A stretch of DNA of 64,000 bases. It comes from Polytrichum commune (Eukaryota; Streptophyta; Polytrichopsida; Polytrichales; Polytrichaceae). The first letter of the stretch is position 1, and the number at the start of each line of letters is the position of its first letter. A program made the position numbers and the translations under genes. Under the pieces are notes generated by a model. The model saw only the letters and a list, made by a program, of their open reading frames with translations, was not told the DNA's origin and ran no database searches. This document shows positions 59,220 to 64,000 of the stretch, one piece after another. Location: the NCBI GenBank assembly GCA_950295325.1, contig OX485806.1:29264001-29328000 (forward strand), given 5' to 3'.

Positions 59220-59600
59220 AAGACAACACGCATAACAACTTATGTTTGTACCATGGCTAGGTGAGGATCAAATAAGAAACACCGTAAAGAGACATGTCTA
59301 AAAGACATTGTACTACATCTCCAAATTTGATTACACTAACTACTTCACAATTGATAGTGAATACAACTGGAGGAACTTATGTAATGTTCGATTAAGAACT
59401 CAATAAACATGCACTATCAATAATCACAATTGAATAAGGGGAGGTACAATTTCCATACGATGTTTGTTGATGTTTCATCACACACACACACACACAAACA
59501 TGTTTATGGAACACAAACTTCAAGACGTAAAATTCGTCAATAGAAGACAAAGAACACCCGCATAACGAGCCACTTAACACCCACATACCTTAAGGGCTCT
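59220..59600. repeat. Family G repeat, diverged copy
   Basis: 'gtgaggatcaaataag', 'tcacaattgatagtgaatac', 'aactcaataaacatgcac', 'gatgtttcatca' and 'acccacataccttaagg' follow the order of 10,200-10,640. It carries a short (AC)n run at about 59,480-59,496. Confidence 0.45.
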
Positions 59601-60104
59601 CTATTTCAACATAAATTCATTAATTTCCCCTCAAGTTTTGCCTCATTTTATCAACTAATGTTTAACTAATTTCAGACTTTTTGGCCAATTTCGGACTGAA
59701 CCACCACCACACGCTCGCTTTAATGTCTCCATTATGATGCCAAATGTATGCACCCATCATGTCCATGGTCTTTCAATACATAATTACCTATATATTGACT
59801 ACATGACGAGTACAAGTAACAACACTTGAAGCAAAAATGTTTACATTTCCAAAAACTGCCTAATATTTTCAAACTCATCAAAAGTTTGGATCACTTAAAT
59901 ACATGTAAATATGGTTGAGACCATCATGAATCCCACGTGGAAATTAGACTATGGCACTTGTAAAGTTGAAATAGAGTGCCATGTACGATAGTTTCCTTCA
60001 AACCATGACCTAGAAATTATCTAGAATATCATCGGAGGTGTGACTCAACCAAGTTATATACATGTCCTTAAAAGGGCTACACTTATCATCCCAATTAGTA
60101 TGTG
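59601..60104. other. Intergenic, no gene recognised
   Basis: AT-rich, with no ORF or repeat that I can name. Confidence 0.35.
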
Positions 60105-60290
60105 CTACTATTTGAAGTTACGTAGTGCTATAAGTACTTATTGAGAATGTAAAATTTTACCAAGCAAAGTCATTTTTGTTCTATAATGTTTGTGAACAAC
60201 CTATTGACCTTTTGTTAGTCAAAATTAAACTCTTGAGAAAGACGTTATTGCATTGCGTAAATACAAATAGTAACAAACACTAATTGGGAT
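60105..60290. repeat. Family J element, diverged copy
   Basis: Starts 'tatttgaagttacgtagtgct', contains 'tgttctataatgtt' and 'cctattgaccttttgttag', and ends 'gcattgcgtaaatacaaatag'. It parallels 60,890-61,075. Confidence 0.45.
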
Positions 60291-60394
60291 AATCAATATA
60301 GTTAGTAAGTAGAAGACTAAACTGTGAAGCTTTCACTCCAAGTGTAAAATATTGAATATAAAAAAGATTGAATATAAAATATTCAAGTATGATA

Positions 60395-60540
60395 TGAGAT
60401 GACCCTGAACTAATAGAGGATAGTGGAGAGGTACCCAAAACCGAATGAAGTGGTTGGCAATTCGATTTCTGGCTATGAAATCTTCTCTCTACTTGACATG
60501 AAAACTAGCTAGGTGGCCACGCGCCTTGTGAGTTCCCAAA
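60395..60540 (+). repeat. SINE-like repeat, diverged inverted copy
   Basis: The plus strand carries 'ggatagtggagaggtaccc', 'agtggttggcaattcga', 'gaaatcttctctctacttgac' and 'aactagctaggtgg'. This is the reverse orientation of the copies at 4.1 and 9.7 kb. The B box is decayed. Confidence 0.45.
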
Positions 60541-60889
60541 AAACACAAATGAAAAGTTTACATGCAAGTGGTATTGCCTTCTAGTGATTCACATGTTTAA
60601 CTAAACCAATGACCAATAGAAGAGTGATTTTTTGTCAACTTCCAATGTCATATTGGAGGGGCCCCTTGTAAAAGTGTGTGTGAGCATTCTCTTGGGCTTG
60701 GGCTTCATGGCATTTATCATGGATGAAGGGGCTCTAGGATAAACAAACCCCTTGTAGGTTTAATTATGATTCATTCATTCCAATTGGGCCCACTAGCCTA
60801 TTTGGGATCATTGATATCATTCGTGGTGTCAATTATTTAGCAATAGAGCTTTCATGCTATACAATATTTCACTATACTAAATATGAATT

Positions 60890-61075
60890 TTAGTGTCACT
60901 TACTATTTGGAGTTACACAATGCTATATCTTTTTACTATTGACGTAAATTTTCACCAAGAGAAGTTGTTATTGTTCTACAATGTCCAAACAACCAATTTG
61001 ACATTTATTGGCAAAATATGAGATATACAATAAATAAATAGCATTGCGTAATTCCAAATAGTAGGTAACATTGAA
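60890..61075. mobile_element. Family J MITE-like element, 186 bp
   Basis: Left end TTAGTGTCACTTACTATTTG; reverse complement of the right end TTCAATGTTACCTACTATTT, with matching continuing through 'GGAGTTACACAATGCTAT'. Best-preserved of three copies. Noncoding. Confidence 0.6.
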
Positions 61076-61394
61076 TACACTATAAATCTAATTTCTATAA
61101 ATATAAGATACATTTAAATTTCATTTTCCAATGGATGAGTTTACATAGACACCACAAAACTCTAGACATTCATCATTACATGATGTATTGCACAAATACA
61201 CACCTAAGAACCTCTAAGGCTCCTACCCTTTAAAGGAATTATTGTAGGGCCACATTCCATTGCAATATGTATCTTCCCTTGGAAGGGAGACAAACTAAGG
61301 TAGATATGCCTAAATCCAACATAAAGAATAATTTTGACACATATATTGAGTGATATGTGGTTAGGTGTGTATCTAAGAACAAACACCAAAAAGA

Positions 61395-61670
61395 CAATTA
61401 TCTAGAAGGGATTGGACATGTGCTCAATATTATGCAATCATTCTAGACTCAAAAGTCAACATGATTGATATATGACGAGCCAATGAGAACGAGAAGCTTC
61501 ATTTTCATAATGGATAGGATATTCATTGAGCTCCAAAAAAATTTAGGTAAATAGCTACATGCATGATTTGGATTTACTAATCAGCTCACATTAATTGCGT
61601 GTTTCATATCCTACGAGCAATGAGTGCAGAGTGAAAAAGTCTCCAAATAACACACATCTACCTCAATGTC
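61395..61670. repeat. Family D repeat, inverted copy
   Basis: 'gtgctcaatattatgcaatc', 'tagactcaaaagtcaacatgat', 'ttcataatggataggatattca' and 'gagctccaaaa' are the reverse order of copies at 38-42 kb. Confidence 0.45.
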
Positions 61671-61674
61671 CAGG

Positions 61675-61895
61675 GAGTCTTTTGGGCATAAGTCAATCAA
61701 GATCCTAGTGTTTCCAAGCCCAACCGGTTTCATATTGACATCTTTTGGTTTTTCTTTATTAGATTGGGGAATATTCTGTAAATTACTCTTCATGGAATGG
61801 TTATTTTCCTGAAGTCTTGAATTTGAACTGGTTATTTCTCAAACTCAAATGGTTCATCTGTAACTAGTAGTCAGTTCTCCCCATTCATTGATCTA
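61675..61895. repeat. Family F repeat
   Basis: 'ttgggcataagtcaatcaag', 'gatcctagtgtttccaag', 'ccaaccggtttcatattgac', 'tggttatttctcaaactcaa' and 'agtcagttctcccc'. A well-preserved copy. Confidence 0.5.
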
Positions 61896-62131
61896 CCTTA
61901 CTATGTTATTAGGAGTGCACAAGGTTGTGCCCCTTTTGCACATTTATGTATAATTAGCACGTGGTACTTTCTCATGTCTTGCTACGTGGTCCATAATCCC
62001 ATATACATGTCTCCCATGAAAAATAGTGAGGGCGGACCGCATTTTATTCCCTCCCACAGTGCTTCAAGGTTCTCACAGGTGCTACATGACTTTGAAATTG
62101 AATTGTTGCAATTAAGATTTAAAAATGGATC

Positions 62132-62712
62132 AAATGTGCATAAGACATACAGAATGTTCAAAACCCTAGACCATGTGGCTCCTCATGATTCCTCTGCTGC
62201 AGGCTGAAGTGTAAAAACATGGTTTGCAATTGCCAAAATCCAGCTATTCAGAAGGAAAAATAGGAATGATTTACAGAACTCATTGTCTTGATGAGAGCAG
62301 TGTCCTACTTAAACCTGAATCCTCAATACCCAACAATTCAAGTCAGTGTCTAAGCTTTGTCGTTAGTTTCTTTGCCAGGAAAAATTATGTACATTTGCTC
62401 CTTCCAAAAGCTGCAAAAATAAGTTACATTTTTTAGATTAATTTAAATTTGTGGGACAAATGTGCACAAGATGTACAAAATGGTTGAAACATCAGATTCT
62501 CTCTGTTCCACTTTGCATAGTGCAAAAAATGATGTTTGCAATTACCAAAATCAACTGTTTAGGAAAAACGGCTTGTCTTACAAAAGTTGCTGTGGTCTTC
62601 ATGAGAGCAGAATCCTACTTGAAGGTAAATCCTCAATTTCCAACAATTTAAGTCAGTATCTATTCTGTTATTTTCATTGTGAGGAAAGTATTGTACAGTA
62701 CTCCTTCAAATT
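62132..62712. repeat. Diverged tandem duplication, about 312-bp offset, downstream of the RING gene
   Basis: 'tttgcaattgccaaaatc' at 62,223 and 'tttgcaattaccaaaatc' at 62,535 are followed in both units by 'atgagagcag', 'tcctactt', 'aatcctcaat' and 'aagtcagt'. It adjoins the stop codon at 62,729 and probably includes 3' UTR. 61,896-62,131 shows no gene. Confidence 0.7.
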
Positions 62713-62728
62713 CCATTGATATAGTATT

Positions 62729-64000
62729 TTAGAGCCGCCGCCTTCGTCTTCCTTGCGATTGTATCCAGTCCGAAGTATCCGGATACAACCTCTCCAGGCT
62801 GGTGTCCTGACCAGCATGACCTTCAGAGTAAGATGCAAGGTTCACATAGCCAGGAGGAACATCCCAGTTAGCTCTGCAATAGATGCAAGTCACTTTATGT
62901 CCTGTGCTTATTTTGCTGCGACTCCACTTTTCAAAGCAATCGTGGTGTACATTGTTGCCACATGCTTTGCAGAAGACAACAGGTTCTTTTGCTTTGCCAC
63001 CATCACCTGCCATTGATTCATAACAGATGGGACAGTCTCCATCAATGTCTCTTTGTATTCCCTTCTCTGAGTCTTTCTTGATATCTTCCACTTTGTCTAA
63101 TTTGGTTCCTGCACAATTCATCCACTCGTAAGAAGCTTGATTGATCCAATGAGACCAAATTAATATCCTTGTAAGTATCAATGTTCAAAGAACATTTACA
63201 GATACAGGTGACCCTAAACCCTAAACCAGAAAATAAGAAATGCAGAGAGATAGTTAATCCAAAGCTTTTAGAGTTACTTACTGAATACGAAGCAATCAAA
63301 AGGAAGCCAGCAAAAGCTATAATGAGAAAAATAAACAAGGCACACATGTGCAATAGCCAAATGGTGGAAAGTCATTTGACCAGGGGCCACCATCAACAAT
63401 CTAAATGGAAAAGGTCACCTTTCCCAACATCCCTACTGACCATCAATTCCTGAGAGTGCATCTTTGACTTGGGTTTCTGCTACCTCTCCAGAGGTAATGG
63501 GAAGACTCAAGAAAATTGCTGTATAACATATAAGTCCTAAGACCTAGAATTCGACACATGGAACCATGAGAGTTGAGACAAAACCATGAAGTAGGAAAAT
63601 CAAAGTCAGATTAATATGCAAAATTATGGCTAACATAGCAGTTATTAAATGAAGTGTAAGTTGTTCAATAATGGAATTTGTGCAGCAATGAATGGCATGG
63701 CATGCTGTTCTAGATGCCAGAATTAGCGTAGCTTGAAAATAGGGATGCTCAACCAAAGGTGGGCAAATGTAGTCATCGACCATATTAACAAAGAAATTAT
63801 CTCAAGTGTGTTGAATCGTGAAGGATGGAAGTGATATCTAGTTCCATACAAATTCAGAAAGTGCAAGCACAGATGGATTAAAGCAAAACATACCTGTGAT
63901 TTCAAGAAACCTTTGACGCACACTCTGACTTGCTAGAACACCTTCATTTGTGGCAGAAATGTTCAGTAAATCCTCAAGCTCGCTTGAAAGATAAGCCTTC
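62729..64000 (-). CDS. RING-finger protein (ZSWIM2/MEKK1-type zinc finger), 3' part, cut by the window edge
   Basis: Two exons are visible on the minus strand: 63894 to beyond 64000, and 62729-63108. The intron is 63,109-63,893 (GT-AG), and the frame runs through it. The first exon encodes LEDLLNISATNEGVLASQSV and VRQRFLEIT. The last exon carries a zinc finger with eight ligands: CPIC, then CKAC, then a His four residues on, a Cys after HHD, and CIYC. This spacing is like the RING of ZSWIM2- and MEKK1-type ubiquitin ligases. The C-terminus is WIQSQGRRRRRL. A role as an E3 ubiquitin ligase is inferred. A SWIM domain, if present, would lie upstream and outside the window. Confidence 0.8.

Overview
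The window is nuclear DNA of a land plant. It carries a nuclear-type tRNA-Gly(UCC) and three intron-rich genes with clear plant homologues: an RLP4-type malectin/LRR membrane protein, an SGR2-type DDHD phospholipase, and a RING-finger protein cut by the right edge. Introns run from about 80 to over 800 bp with ordinary GT-AG borders. The LINE remnants and the large number of small TIR elements suggest a non-seed plant such as a bryophyte or lycophyte, but that is a weak inference. No bacterial, plastid or viral gene was recognised.

Layout. 1-12.4 kb is repeat country: SINE-like copies, MITE-like elements, and at 7.7-9.1 kb a broken repeat-associated ORF with a BED-like zinc-finger pattern that two different TIR elements have entered. 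A tRNA-Gly gene lies at 12.5 kb. The RLP4-like gene occupies 19,853 back to 14,140 (minus, 10 exons, 626 aa). Two groups of diverged tandem repeats lie upstream of it at 20.3-21.7 kb. From 21.9 to 46.5 kb I found no host gene. This stretch holds a LINE 3' part (21.9-23.1 kb), three TTA-flanked MITEs joined end to end (23.1-24.7 kb), further MITEs, two more elements sharing one TAA, a strongly GT-skewed decayed retroelement with an RNase H motif (34.4-37.6 kb), and several recurrent unclassified repeats. At 46,520-47,020 there is a long inverted repeat whose arms are identical apart from the length of a G/C run.

The SGR2-like gene runs from 56,998 to 48,119 (minus, 19 exons, 1,176 aa). All exon phases close. 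Its introns hold one MITE, one copy of a dispersed repeat and a tandem duplication that copies a splice acceptor. 58.1-62.7 kb is again repeats. The last two exons of the RING-finger gene lie at 62,729-64,000 (minus).

The three protein genes share a strand but are far apart. Nothing suggests co-regulation beyond shared repeat families. Exon models were worked out by hand from splice borders, reading-frame continuity and recognised protein families. Repeat family letters (B, C, D, F, G, H, J) are labels used only in this report.
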